This document shows positions 52,546 to 61,670 of a DNA stretch of 64,000 nt, one piece after another. The stretch is from Bradyrhizobium erythrophlei (lineage in GTDB: Bacteria; Pseudomonadota; Alphaproteobacteria; Rhizobiales; Xanthobacteraceae), in assembly GCF_900129425.1 (NCBI RefSeq), contig NZ_LT670817.1, positions 124,001-188,000 on the forward strand, in the 5' to 3' direction. Positions within the stretch are counted from its first letter, which is position 1, and the number at the start of each line of letters is the position of its first letter. The notes under the pieces are model-generated. The model was given only the letters and a program-made list of their open reading frames with translations. It was not told the DNA's origin and did not search any database. Position numbers and translations under genes: made by a program.

Positions 52546-53814
52546 ATGGCCGATTCCGCGCATGTTGCAAAGCCGCTCCGGGTGCTGGTTTCCGAAGGAA
52601 ACAGCACCTCGGCGCGGGAGGCTGTCACGATCCTGGGGCTTTCCGGCCACATCGTTGAGGTCTGCGATCCCAGTCCCCATGCCCTGGCGAGGTTCTCGCG
52701 GTTGGTCGCAAAATTTCATCGCTGTCCGGGTCTGCGGGACGATCCGGCCGGGTATCTCGGGTTCGTCGAGAAGCAGCTCGCGCGGCGTTTCGATGTGCTG
52801 CTGCCGATCCACGAACAGGGATTACTGTTTGCGCGGGTGCGGCAACGGCTGCAGGATCAGGTCGGTCTCGCGCTGCCGAGTTTCGAAAGCTACCGCACCG
52901 CGCACAGCAAGGCCGGCTTCAGCCGGCTGCTCGATCAACTGGGGTTGCCGCAGCCGGCAACGCAAATCGTGAAATCCGCGGATGAACTGCGCGCCGAAGT
53001 CCGGTTTCCCAGTGTCGTCAAAACCTCGGTGGGTACCGCCAGCCGCGGCATCTGGTTTGTGCGTAACGATGCCGATCTGGAAGACGCCCTGCAGGAGCTC
53101 AGCGTCAAGGGCGCGTTCGCCGACGAGGTGCTGGTGCAGGATCTCGTCGCCGGCGCAACCGAGAAAGCGCAGGCGGTGTTCTGCCGCGGCAAATTGCTTG
53201 GATTCCATGCCTACCGGCAAATCGCCGCCGGCCTGGGCGGCGGCGAGGCGATCAAGCAGAGCGTCAGCCGGCCAGTCGTGCGCACGCTGCTAGCGACGAT
53301 TGGAGAAAACCTCGCCTGGCATGGAGCATTGTCGGTCGATTGCGTCCTGCCTGATGATGGCGCCACGCCGCTGCTGATCGATTGCAATCCGCGGCTGGTC
53401 GAGCCGATGAGCGCCTATCTGGCCGGTGTCGACCTCGTCGGGCTGTTGCTTCGGATCTCGCGGGGCGAAACGCCGGGGGCGGCAGCGGAAAGCCGCGCGG
53501 GCGTCCGCAGCCACCTCGCCATGCAGGCGCTGATCGGATGCGCGTCGCGGGGTGCCACGCGGCGCGACATCATGCGCGAGTGCTGGCGCCTTGCGAGCGG
53601 CGACGGACCCTACGCCGACAGCACCGAGGAATTGACGCCGCTGCGGCTCGACTGGGTCAGCGCCGTGCCGCTGGCGATGACCGCGATGGCTCTGCTGGCC
53701 GCCCCCAGGCTGGCGGTCACTCTGGCGAGACGCGGCTTTGGCGCGCACTTGCTAGATCTCGAAAGCATCCGGCGGATCGAGAGCGAGAATTTCCCGCCCG
53801 CCGCAAATCTATAG
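52546..53814 (+). CDS. ATP-grasp domain protein of unknown substrate
   Basis: 422 residues. N-terminal Rossmann-like domain 'PLRVLVSEGNSTSAREAVTI', central ATP-grasp with 'VKTSVGTASRGIWFV' (flexible loop), 'LVQDLVAGATEKAQAVF' and metal-binding 'PLLIDCNPRLVEPMSAYLAG'. These enzymes ligate a carboxylate to an amine or thiol, as in carbamoyl-phosphate synthase or peptide ligases. The last 70 residues include a hydrophobic segment 'VPLAMTAMALLAAPRLAVTL' that may touch the membrane. No partner gene reveals the substrate. Confidence 0.85.
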   Translation: MADSAHVAKPLRVLVSEGNSTSAREAVTILGLSGHIVEVCDPSPHALARFSRLVAKFHRCPGLRDDPAGYLGFVEKQLARRFDVLLPIHEQGLLFARVRQRLQDQVGLALPSFESYRTAHSKAGFSRLLDQLGLPQPATQIVKSADELRAEVRFPSVVKTSVGTASRGIWFVRNDADLEDALQELSVKGAFADEVLVQDLVAGATEKAQAVFCRGKLLGFHAYRQIAAGLGGGEAIKQSVSRPVVRTLLATIGENLAWHGALSVDCVLPDDGATPLLIDCNPRLVEPMSAYLAGVDLVGLLLRISRGETPGAAAESRAGVRSHLAMQALIGCASRGATRRDIMRECWRLASGDGPYADSTEELTPLRLDWVSAVPLAMTAMALLAAPRLAVTLARRGFGAHLLDLESIRRIESENFPPAANL

Positions 53815-53964
53815 CGGCTGATCGTCGTCGCCGTGGCGATCGCGCTTCGGGGTGGCGAAGTCGCCATCCTCGAATTCCTCGTCCTCTACAACTGGAGGCG
53901 GCGGTTTCTTTGGTTTGCCGTCTTCCCTCTTGGGAAGCTCACCATTTTTGCCGGTTCCACCCAT
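53809..53964 (-). CDS. Small acidic/Pro-rich protein of unknown function
   Basis: 51 residues from ATG 53964, with AGGGAAG upstream (start preferred over 54012). Very polar: 'KREDGKPKKPPPPVVEDEEF' then an Asp/Glu/His end. Probably disordered. Its 3' end overlaps the ATP-grasp gene by six bases. No family recognised. Confidence 0.5.
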   Translation of the reverse strand: MGGTGKNGELPKREDGKPKKPPPPVVEDEEFEDGDFATPKRDRHGDDDQPL

Positions 53965-54129
53965 GTGCTTCCCTTTGATCGAATACTCGACATCTCGCCC
54001 AATACCCATCACAGACGCGTGTCGACCCCAATCTCACCGCTTTGACATGCATATATAAGCCGTAGTCGGAGATTCTTTCCTGCCTTTTTCCGGCGTTCAG
54101 TGTAAAGGGAGGCGCAACCAGGAGCCAAT

Positions 54130-54372
54130 ATGAAAAAGCCCAAGATCGAAGCTGAAGAGCAGCAGCCGCGTAAGATCATTCGCGCCGATAAAGCGCCGAC
54201 CGACGGCTACTCGCTGGTGGTGGACGGCCATTTCAAGTCGCACCACGACACCGTCGAAGCCGCCGAGGAGGCGGGCATGGCCTTGAAGAATCAATACCAG
54301 ATGCTTCAGGTGCAGGTTTACGACGCCGCGACCAAGACGCGATCGATGATCGAATGGCCGGCGCCGGCCTAG
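54130..54372 (+). CDS. Small conserved-type hypothetical protein
   Basis: 80 residues, CAGGAG seven bases before the ATG. Charged N-terminus, then 'GYSLVVDGHFKSHHDTVEAA', which reads like a small alpha/beta domain, ending 'YDAATKTRSMIEWPAPA'. No signal peptide. No function known. Confidence 0.65.
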   Translation: MKKPKIEAEEQQPRKIIRADKAPTDGYSLVVDGHFKSHHDTVEAAEEAGMALKNQYQMLQVQVYDAATKTRSMIEWPAPA

Positions 54373-54447
54373 GTTTCCGAATACGGAATTCGCGGCGCCC
54401 GCTGCGATAAGTGAAGAGAACCTCCAAAGCACCGCATGTGTGCGGGT

Positions 54448-54732
54448 CTAGGTTCGGCGTCCGCCGCTTTGCTGCCCTGCCAGCCAATCCGCCAGTGCCG
54501 GAGCTTTTTCGCCTGACTTCTTCGACTTGGCGCGCGCCTTTTTCGGCGCGGCGGCCGGGCGGGGCGGTTCGGCAGCCTCGCGGGCGAGCCGCAACGCCTT
54601 CAGCTTCGCCATGTTGTCGGTCACGGCTTTCAGTGCGGCATCGCGGTCGGTTTTGCCGGTTTTGGCCTCGTGCGCGCTGCGTGCAGCCTTGTTGAAACGC
54701 GCATCGGCGCGGTTGCGATCTTCAGTCGTCAT
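54448..54732 (-). CDS. Small Lys/Ala-rich protein, paralogue of its neighbour
   Basis: 94 residues, helical and strongly charged. The segment 'MAKLKALRLAREAAEPPRP' followed by a Lys-rich stretch parallels 'TASLRAIRLAKEAADRDNPP' and the Lys tail of the adjacent gene (54733-54966). It starts right after that gene's stop. The basic tail could bind nucleic acid (inference). Confidence 0.6.
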   Translation of the reverse strand: MTTEDRNRADARFNKAARSAHEAKTGKTDRDAALKAVTDNMAKLKALRLAREAAEPPRPAAAPKKARAKSKKSGEKAPALADWLAGQQSGGRRT

Positions 54733-54966
54733 TTAAGTCGTCTTCTTTTTCTTGGGTTTGGCCTTGGTCTTGGCTTCGGGCGGATTGTCGCGGTCGGCGG
54801 CTTCCTTGGCCAGCCGGATCGCGCGCAGGCTCGCCGTCCGCTTCCGAATCTCGATGTCGGCTGCTGCGATATCGGCCATCGCCTTGATGCCCTCGGCATC
54901 CTGGGCGAGCTTCCGGTTCAGCCTGATCTCTTTCAACTCAGCGGCGCTTTTCGGTTCGTCGTCCAT
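54733..54966 (-). CDS. Small Lys/Ala-rich protein, paralogue of its neighbour
   Basis: 77 residues from ATG 54966, chosen because GAGGAT lies upstream; the frame also has ATG at 54993. 'SAAELKEIRLNRKLAQDAEG' and 'ASLRAIRLAKEAADRDNPPE' are helical, ending in a poly-Lys tail 'KTKAKPKKKKTT'. Upstream member of the pair. Confidence 0.6.
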   Translation of the reverse strand: MDDEPKSAAELKEIRLNRKLAQDAEGIKAMADIAAADIEIRKRTASLRAIRLAKEAADRDNPPEAKTKAKPKKKKTT

Positions 54967-55174
54967 CGGATCCTCAAAATTCGCGGCGCGCATCGTCGTG
55001 CGGCGGCCTGGATGGCGATCCTACCATGCATCGGACCCGCGGAGGGCAACTTTAGGCCGTCTCCCGAGGGAAAAACCCTGCTTTTCGCGCTGAATCGGCT
55101 ATCGTGGTGAAGGGCGGCCGGTCCCGCGCGACCGAATCAGGCCGGCCGCGCAGGACGTCGAGCCGATTATCCGG

Positions 55175-57412
55175 TCAGAACGTGGCGCCGGCCTTCAGCA
55201 TGTAGGTCCGGCCAGGCAGCGGATAGGCGCTGAAGGCACCGGGCGTGAATGCGCTCGCGATCGCATAATCATAGTACAGCACGTTGAACACGTTATTGAC
55301 GCTCAGCGACCAGAAGTACCGGTCATATTCTCCGCTCAGCTTGAGATCGACCGTCGCGCTGGCCGGGATCAGCGGCTGGATGTTGGGCTGATCGTTGTCC
55401 ATGCGGCGGCTGCTCCAGTAACGCACCGTCGCATCGACCACGAGATATTTCTGCCAGGCATTCCAGGTGACGCCGGCACTGGCCGTGTAGCGCGACACCA
55501 GGGGGATATCGTTGCCGGCATATTGGCCTTCGCGGAATACCGCCCTTGTATAGGCGAAGCCGCCGCGCAGCAGCACGGTGTCGCTTGCACGGTAGGTCGC
55601 GCTGGTCACGGAGCCGTAACGGCGGGTGGGATCCAGATTGTAATCGATGAAATTCACCGGATCGAAATGGATCTCGTTGAGGAGGTCCATGTTGTAGATG
55701 CTCGATTGCATCTCAAACTTTCCGGCCTTGACGCGAAACCCGCCTTCGACGTCCTCTGAAGTTTGTGTCTTCAGATCGAACGACCTCGGCAGGGCGACGG
55801 TGAATGTCGGATCAAAGATCGGGGAAGCCCCAACCCTTTCGTCGACGTTAGGCGTGCGAAACGCGCTGGCAGCGTGGCCGAATACGGCAAAATAGTCGTT
55901 GAAGCGGTGTTCGATGCCGATTTGCAAGGCGTGGTTTACTTCACTGCTGTCCAGCGGGGCAATCTGTTGCTCGCCGAAATATCCCGGCGCGTTCGGGTCG
56001 AGCGTATCTCGCGCGGTCACACTGGTACGTTGGATTCGTCCGCCATATGAGAAATCGGTTGAAGGAAGGATTCCGATGGTCTGCTGCCAATAGGCGGCGA
56101 GCGACTGTTGGGTGAGATCATAAACGTCGAGCGGGGGGCTGCTTTGCATCTCGCTTCGATTGGAATGGTAGGTCGCATCGTAATAATCGATGCCGGTCAG
56201 GATCGTTGAGGGCAATCCGAACATCGGGATTTTGATGCTCAACCGGGGCGTCAGCGACCACGTCTCAAGTCGGGTATCAACATAGCTGGCGTTGAAGTCT
56301 TCCAACGGAAAGCTGCCGAAGAAGCCGGCTTGCTGCTTCTTGTCTCTCACGCCGCCGTCGACGATGAGTTCGCCGCCGTTCCACAGCGTTTTGGTGAAGC
56401 CTGCGGTCGCGTTGGCGCCCTGCTGCTTGCCATAATCGAGCGGAGTGTCGGTGCCGCTGCGGGCGGTGACGAGTTCGTTAACGCCGGTGGCCGGATCGAC
56501 CAATCTGCCGCCGGGCAATCCGAGGTGCTGATTGTCGCCGGATACGTTGAAGTACGCGGTGAAGTCGGGCGTCGTATAGCGGATGTCGCCGACGCCGTTT
56601 TGCTGCGCGATAGCATTGTTGGCCCGGTATCCGTCGGAATTGTATCCGTTTCCGAAGAAGGACGTTGACCACGGTCCCTGGTTGGCGGTGACCGAAACCG
56701 CACCCAGACGCTGATTGAACGATCCGACGCCGGCTTCGGCGCGCAGCGAAATCGGCGGCCCGCTGATGCCGGTCTTGGTGACGATATTGATGACGCCGCC
56801 GACCGCATTGTCGCCGTACAGCACCGCGCCGGCGTTGCCTTGGGTGATTTCAATGCGCTGGATCGAATCGCGTGGAATGGTTGAGAAGTCCACGCCCTGC
56901 AGATCGATGTCATTCACCCTGCGACCGTTGATGAGAAGCAGTGTGTTGGCGGTCGCGAACGCACCAAATCCGCGCAAATCGACGCTGGTCCCCGTGCCGT
57001 TCAGGCCGCCATACAAGCTCGTCAATTGCACGCCGGGCGTTTGCCCGATGATTTCCGGCAGAGTATGCGCCGGCGAGTGGGCGATATCTTCCGCGGTGAT
57101 GACCGTTGTCGATGCGCCGACGATGCCGGCAAATTGCCTGACCGGCGTTGGCTCGCGGGTGGGCGAGGGGTTCGGGTTGCCGGGCGGCGAAGTGCTCGGC
57201 GCCACGCGGGGCGGTCCATAACCGTCGTCGGATATCGGTTTGGCGCGGGTTCGGGTCTCGTCCACGGGCGGGCTGACCTGGATCGGCGGCAGTTGCTCCG
57301 GGGAAGCCTGCTGCCCCTTGGCGGCGGAAATACCCAGCGAGAGAACAGGCATAAGAAAGCTTGAAGCAAGCCAACGGCTGCGACGCCGTGCAGCTTTGAG
57401 AATGAAAGGCAT
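55175..57412 (-). CDS. btuB: TonB-dependent outer-membrane receptor, probably for cobalamin
   Basis: 745 residues from ATG 57412. Signal peptide (about 1-34, 'FLMPVLSLGISAAKGQQ'), a Pro-rich linker, plug domain with 'GASTTVITAEDIAHSPAHTL', 'TSVDLRGFGAFATANTLLLI' and 'GAVLYGDNAVGGVINIVTKT', then a 22-strand barrel ending in Phe ('MLKAGATF'). The substrate is inferred from two facts: a cobalamin riboswitch lies in its leader (57524-57716), and a BtuCDF-type importer is divergent from it. Symbol by context, as receptor specificity is not visible in the barrel. Confidence 0.88.
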   Translation of the reverse strand: MPFILKAARRRSRWLASSFLMPVLSLGISAAKGQQASPEQLPPIQVSPPVDETRTRAKPISDDGYGPPRVAPSTSPPGNPNPSPTREPTPVRQFAGIVGASTTVITAEDIAHSPAHTLPEIIGQTPGVQLTSLYGGLNGTGTSVDLRGFGAFATANTLLLINGRRVNDIDLQGVDFSTIPRDSIQRIEITQGNAGAVLYGDNAVGGVINIVTKTGISGPPISLRAEAGVGSFNQRLGAVSVTANQGPWSTSFFGNGYNSDGYRANNAIAQQNGVGDIRYTTPDFTAYFNVSGDNQHLGLPGGRLVDPATGVNELVTARSGTDTPLDYGKQQGANATAGFTKTLWNGGELIVDGGVRDKKQQAGFFGSFPLEDFNASYVDTRLETWSLTPRLSIKIPMFGLPSTILTGIDYYDATYHSNRSEMQSSPPLDVYDLTQQSLAAYWQQTIGILPSTDFSYGGRIQRTSVTARDTLDPNAPGYFGEQQIAPLDSSEVNHALQIGIEHRFNDYFAVFGHAASAFRTPNVDERVGASPIFDPTFTVALPRSFDLKTQTSEDVEGGFRVKAGKFEMQSSIYNMDLLNEIHFDPVNFIDYNLDPTRRYGSVTSATYRASDTVLLRGGFAYTRAVFREGQYAGNDIPLVSRYTASAGVTWNAWQKYLVVDATVRYWSSRRMDNDQPNIQPLIPASATVDLKLSGEYDRYFWSLSVNNVFNVLYYDYAIASAFTPGAFSAYPLPGRTYMLKAGATF

Positions 57413-57523
57413 GGTTCGGTCTCGGTATGACGTCAGTGGCACGTCACAGCGAACCAAGCTCACCCCTGTGCTTGCGCACCGCTGGTGAAGCTAATGTCTG
57501 TACTCCCCGACCGACATCTTCGC

Positions 57524-57716
57524 GTGTGACCACGGCTGACGGCAGGTCTCCTGGCTCGCGGGTCGATACCTTGCGTCGCCTTCCCAGGACCGAGATTCCC
57601 AGTGGCATATGACGAAAGATTCACCGCTTACAGTTGCGGGGGCAGCCGCGGCATAGGGGAAGTTTCCCCGCACCGCATTCCCTTTTGATCCCCCAAACAG
57701 GGAACCGTCACGGTTA
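57524..57716 (-). promoter_or_regulatory. Cobalamin (adenosylcobalamin) riboswitch
   Basis: Read on the minus strand it has the classic order: GGGAATGCGGTGCGGGGAAA, then GCTGCCCCCGCAACTGTAAG, the B12-box region with GCCACTGGGAA, GGGAAGGCG, and GCGAGCCAGGAGACCTGCC near the 3' end. These are the conserved core elements of the cobalamin riboswitch. It lies 112 bases upstream of the receptor start, so bound cobalamin should lower receptor expression. It is on the opposite strand to btuCDF-like genes and cannot control them in the same way. The outer limits are approximate. Confidence 0.95.
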
Positions 57717-57868
57717 TCTAGAATTTTGTCGGGCGCAGAGTCAATGCCGTTCGGGCTCGGGCTCTCGCCGTCAGCGGGCGCGCATTTTATTCGGAGGCAG
57801 CTTGTGCCCGACCTCAATCCTTGTATGAGCATTGCAAGCGACGCGACCTTGCCGCTTGAGGACAATCG

Positions 57869-58912
57869 ATGAGCGTTCAGAACGTCATGGCGACGGCTGA
57901 CATCGCGGCGCGCCGGCGCGCGAGTGTGATGGCCACACTTGTTATCCTCGTCGTTCTGCTGGTGCTGGTCTCGCTCGGGACCGGCCCGGTGCGGCTGTCG
58001 CCGGCCGCCGTGATCGATGCCCTGTTCGGCGGCGGCAGCGACGTGCAGCAGGTGATCGTGCGGGAAATCCGGCTGCCGCGAACGATTCTGGGATTTGCCA
58101 TCGGCGCCATTCTCGGCCTGTCCGGCGCGGCGTTGCAGGGATTGCTGCGCAATCCGCTGGCGTCGCCGTCGCTGTTCGGCGCGCCGCAGTCGGCCGCGTT
58201 CGGCGCGGTGCTGGTGATTTCGCTTGGCCTTGCCGACGTGCGATCCTGGGCGCTGCCTACAGCGGCTGTCGCGATGGCATTTGCCTCGGTATTCGTGCTG
58301 ATGGCGATCGCAGGCCGCAACGCGGGGCTGCTGATTCTCATTCTGGCGGGCCTTGCGATTTCGAGCCTGGCGGGGGCTGCGACCGCGCTGGTGATGAACC
58401 TGTCCAGCAATCCGTTTGTGGCGCTCGAAATTGCGTTCTGGCTGCTCGGCTCGCTGGAAGACCGCAGCTTTCGTCATGTCGTGCTGGCGCTGCCGTTCAT
58501 CGTCGCCGGCGCGATCATTCTGTGGAGCCAGCGCAACGCCTTCCGCGCGCTCAGCCTCGGCGAGGAGACGGCGCAAAGCCTTGGCGTCGATGTCGGCCGC
58601 TTGCGGCTGATGGTGATCACGGGCGTCGCGCTCGGCGTCGGCGGCGGGGTCGCCGTGTCAGGCTCGATCGGCTTCATCGGCCTGGTCGCGCCGCATCTGA
58701 TGCGGCCGCTGATCGGCCACGATCCGGCGCGGCTACTGGTTCCGAGCGCGCTCACCGGCGCCGCGCTGCTCTTGGCGGCCGATATTGCCGTGCGCATCAT
58801 TCCATCGACCTCTGATATCAAGGTCGGCGTGCTGACCTCGATTATCGGCGTGCCGTTTTTCCTCTATCTGATCATGCGCGAACGGCGCGCACTCGGCGGG
58901 AGCGTCGCATGA
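57869..58912 (+). CDS. FecCD-family ABC permease, BtuC-like
   Basis: 347 residues, about ten membrane segments. 'LSGAALQGLLRNPLASPSLF' and 'GFIGLVAPHLMRPLIGHDPA' are hallmarks of the FecCD/BtuC family; the latter contains the loop that contacts the ATPase. It forms the inner-membrane channel for cobalamin or iron-chelate. GAGGA lies about nine bases before the ATG. Its stop overlaps the ATPase start (ATGA). Confidence 0.92.
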   Translation: MSVQNVMATADIAARRRASVMATLVILVVLLVLVSLGTGPVRLSPAAVIDALFGGGSDVQQVIVREIRLPRTILGFAIGAILGLSGAALQGLLRNPLASPSLFGAPQSAAFGAVLVISLGLADVRSWALPTAAVAMAFASVFVLMAIAGRNAGLLILILAGLAISSLAGAATALVMNLSSNPFVALEIAFWLLGSLEDRSFRHVVLALPFIVAGAIILWSQRNAFRALSLGEETAQSLGVDVGRLRLMVITGVALGVGGGVAVSGSIGFIGLVAPHLMRPLIGHDPARLLVPSALTGAALLLAADIAVRIIPSTSDIKVGVLTSIIGVPFFLYLIMRERRALGGSVA

Positions 58913-59691
58913 CCGCCCCGATCCTCCTCGCCGCGCAGGGCCTGAACGTAAAACTGGCGGGCCGCGTCGTGCTGACCGATATCTCGCTTGCGCTGTCGCC
59001 GGGACACCTGGTGGCGCTGGTCGGACCGAACGGGGCCGGCAAGACCACGCTGCTGCGGGCTTTGGCGGGACTGGTGCCCTCGGACGGCGCCATCGAGGTC
59101 GGCGGTGAAGCCTTGGCGTCGCTTGCCTTGCGCGAACGCGCGCGGCGGTTTGCCTATCTGCCGCAGGGCCATATCGTGCACTGGCCGCTGCCGGCACGCG
59201 ATATCGTGGCACTCGGCCGCTATCCGTATGGTGCGACCGATCCGGCGCGACTGTCTCCGAAAGATACCGATGCGGTGCTGCGGGCGATGCGGGCCGCCGA
59301 TGTCATGGAGTTCAGCGATCGCCGTGTCACCGAATTGTCCGGCGGCGAGCGCAGCCGGGTCGCGCTGGCGCGCGTGCTCGCGGTGGAAGCGCCGGTGATT
59401 TTGGCGGATGAGCCGACATCCTCGCTCGATCCACGCCACCAGATCGATGTCATGAAAACCCTGCGCGCGGCCGCTGACCAGGGCACGCTGGTGATAGTGG
59501 TGACGCACGATCTCGGGCTTGCCGCGCGATTTGCCGATACCATTCTGGTGCTGTCGGACGGCCGGCTGGTGTCGCAGGGCGCCCCGGGCGATGCCCTGTC
59601 GGAACAGGTGATGGCCGACGTTTTCCGGATCAGTGCCTATCGCGCGCAATATCAGCGCGAGGCGGTGATCGTGCCATGGGCGGAGATTTGA
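58909..59691 (+). CDS. ABC ATP-binding protein, BtuD/FecE-like
   Basis: 260 residues: Walker A 'GPNGAGKTT' (39-47), signature 'LSGGE' (143-147), Walker B 'VILADEPTSSLDPRHQ' and switch His in 'VVTHDLGLA'. 'LPQGHIVHWPLPARDIVALG' is typical of BtuD/FecE-type importers. Coupled to the permease and followed six bases later by the binding-protein gene. Confidence 0.93.
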   Translation: MTAPILLAAQGLNVKLAGRVVLTDISLALSPGHLVALVGPNGAGKTTLLRALAGLVPSDGAIEVGGEALASLALRERARRFAYLPQGHIVHWPLPARDIVALGRYPYGATDPARLSPKDTDAVLRAMRAADVMEFSDRRVTELSGGERSRVALARVLAVEAPVILADEPTSSLDPRHQIDVMKTLRAAADQGTLVIVVTHDLGLAARFADTILVLSDGRLVSQGAPGDALSEQVMADVFRISAYRAQYQREAVIVPWAEI

Positions 59692-59697
59692 GCGGAC

Positions 59698-60558
59698 ATG
59701 AGCCGACGCCTCGGATTTCTATCCCGATCGATCGCCGCCGCGGCTGTCGCGATGCTCGGCGGCCTATCCTTTATGCCCGCGCTCGCGGCCGGCCTGCCGC
59801 GCATCGCGTCGATGAATGTCTGCACCGATCAGCTTTTGCTCACGCTGGCCGATCCCGGCCAGATCCTCGGTCTCAGCCGTTACTCGCGTGAAAAGTTTCA
59901 GTCATGGGCGGCGGATGATGCGCGCCGCTACCGGATTTTGTCGGGCGGCGCCGAAGACATTCTAGTGCTGCACCCCGATGTCGTTGTCGCCAGCCTGTTT
60001 GACAAACGCTCGACGCGCGAACTTCTGAAGCAGCAGGGGCTTCACCTCGCCGAATTTGCCGTACCGCGCAGCCTCGATGAAGCGAAAGCCCAGATCCGCA
60101 GGATGGGCGACATCACCGGTCATCCGGATCGCGCGGCGGCGGAAATCGCACGGCTCGATGCGGCGATCGCCCGGGCGCGCCGGGCCGTGGCGGACAAACG
60201 CTATACCGTGTTGCCGCTGTCGCGGCGCGGCTGGGTGTCCGGCAGCGACAGCCTGGTCAGTTCGCTGCTGGCCGAAACCGGGTTGTTCAACGCCGCCGGC
60301 GACCTCGGCGTCAGCTTCGGCGGCTACGCGTCGCTGGAGGCGATCGTCAGCCTGCGGCCCGATTTCATCGTGGTGTCGGATGCCGGCGATTATGCCGCGG
60401 ATGACGGCAGCGCGTTTCTGCTGCATCCGGCGCTCGAACGTTTCTATCCGCTGGCAAAGCGCATCGTGATTCCGGAACAGCTGACCGTCTGCGGCGGCGT
60501 GATGCTGGCCGACGCGCTGGACGTGCTGGTGAAAGAGCTGAAGCGGGTGGAGCGTTAA
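59698..60558 (+). CDS. Cobalamin/iron-chelate periplasmic binding protein, BtuF-like
   Basis: 286 residues with a Sec signal (1-30, cleavage near 'ALAAG'). BtuF/FepB-type helical binding fold: 'PRIASMNVCTDQLLLTLADP', 'ILVLHPDVVVASLFDKRSTR' and 'GGYASLEAIVSLRPDFIVVS'. Together with the two genes before it, it makes a full importer. Cobalamin is favoured by the divergent riboswitch-controlled receptor. Confidence 0.9.
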   Translation: MSRRLGFLSRSIAAAAVAMLGGLSFMPALAAGLPRIASMNVCTDQLLLTLADPGQILGLSRYSREKFQSWAADDARRYRILSGGAEDILVLHPDVVVASLFDKRSTRELLKQQGLHLAEFAVPRSLDEAKAQIRRMGDITGHPDRAAAEIARLDAAIARARRAVADKRYTVLPLSRRGWVSGSDSLVSSLLAETGLFNAAGDLGVSFGGYASLEAIVSLRPDFIVVSDAGDYAADDGSAFLLHPALERFYPLAKRIVIPEQLTVCGGVMLADALDVLVKELKRVER

Positions 60559-60593
60559 CATCACCGGCCAAACCGCTTCGCAGGGACGACGAC

Positions 60594-61634
60594 TTATCTT
60601 GTCAGCACCGGGCCGCCGGCTTTCTTCCAGGCATCCATGCCGCCGGCGACGTGGGCGGTGTTGGCGAGGCCCGCTTCCTTCGCTGCCGCGACGGCCATGG
60701 CCGAGCGTTCGCCGAATGCGCAGAAGAACACGATGCGCCGTCCGCTTGCGGCGGCCACCTCGCGCAGCATGCCGCCGGGCTGCAGGCTTTCGGCGATCGC
60801 GGGATAGGGCGCGTGCAGCGCGCCCGGCAGCATGCCGTGCTTGGCGCGTTCGCTGTTCTCGCGCAGATCGACCAGCAGGATATCGGGCCGGCCGAGGTTC
60901 TCGATGGCCTCGCGCGCGCTGAGCGCTTGGCCTTGTTTGGCCAGATCGTCCTGATGCAGGCCGACATGCATGTTGGCCGGCACCACCACATCCATCAGTT
61001 TCGGATTGGGCAGATTGAGGTTGCCCATCAGCTCGACATATTCGTCTACCGAGCGCACCTGCAGCCGCGGATTGTAGCGCTTTTCCTCGCCGATGGTGGA
61101 GACGGTGTCGCCCTTGTAATCGTGGGCGGGAAACACCATGGTTTCATCCGGCAGTTTTAGCAGCCGGCCGAAAATGGAATCGTATTGCGCCCGCGCGCTG
61201 CCGTTCTGGAAATCGGTGCGCCCGGTGCCGCGGATCAGCAGCGTATCGCCGGTGAAGACGCGGTCGCCCATCAGATAGCTGTAGGAATCGTCGGTATGGC
61301 CGGGCGTGTACAGGACGTCGAGGCCGAGGCCCTCGATCATCACCTTGTCGCCGTCGGCGACCCGCATCGCTACCACGTCGGCCTTGCTCTGCTCGCCCAT
61401 GATGGTGACGCAGTGGGTGCGGTCGCGCAGTTCGCCGAGCCCGGTGACGTGGTCGGCGTGCAGATGGGTATCGACGGCCTTGACCAGCCGAAGATCGAGC
61501 TCGCGCAGCAACTGGCAGTAGCGATCGACCTTCTCCAGCACCGGATCGAGGATCAGCGCCTCGCCGCCGGCGCGGCTGGCGAGCAGATAGCTGTAGGTTC
61601 CTGAAACGCTGTCGAACAGTTGGCGAAAGATCAT
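60594..61634 (-). CDS. Persulfide dioxygenase (ETHE1-like) fused to rhodanese
   Basis: 346 residues. Residues 1-235: metallo-beta-lactamase fold with 'THLHADHVTG' (His57, His59, Asp61, His62), 'TPGHTDDSYSY' (His113), Asp130 and 'FPAHDYKGDT' (His171), the ETHE1-type single-iron site that oxidises glutathione persulfide to sulfite. Residues 245-346: a rhodanese domain with catalytic Cys305 in 'FFCAFGERSAM'. Such fusions move sulfane sulfur on to thiosulfate. It is the last gene of the sox/dsr-like operon. Confidence 0.9.
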   Translation of the reverse strand: MIFRQLFDSVSGTYSYLLASRAGGEALILDPVLEKVDRYCQLLRELDLRLVKAVDTHLHADHVTGLGELRDRTHCVTIMGEQSKADVVAMRVADGDKVMIEGLGLDVLYTPGHTDDSYSYLMGDRVFTGDTLLIRGTGRTDFQNGSARAQYDSIFGRLLKLPDETMVFPAHDYKGDTVSTIGEEKRYNPRLQVRSVDEYVELMGNLNLPNPKLMDVVVPANMHVGLHQDDLAKQGQALSAREAIENLGRPDILLVDLRENSERAKHGMLPGALHAPYPAIAESLQPGGMLREVAAASGRRIVFFCAFGERSAMAVAAAKEAGLANTAHVAGGMDAWKKAGGPVLTR

Positions 61635-61670
61635 GGCTGGCAGGCCTGTGAATTGGTTCCCGATAAAAGC

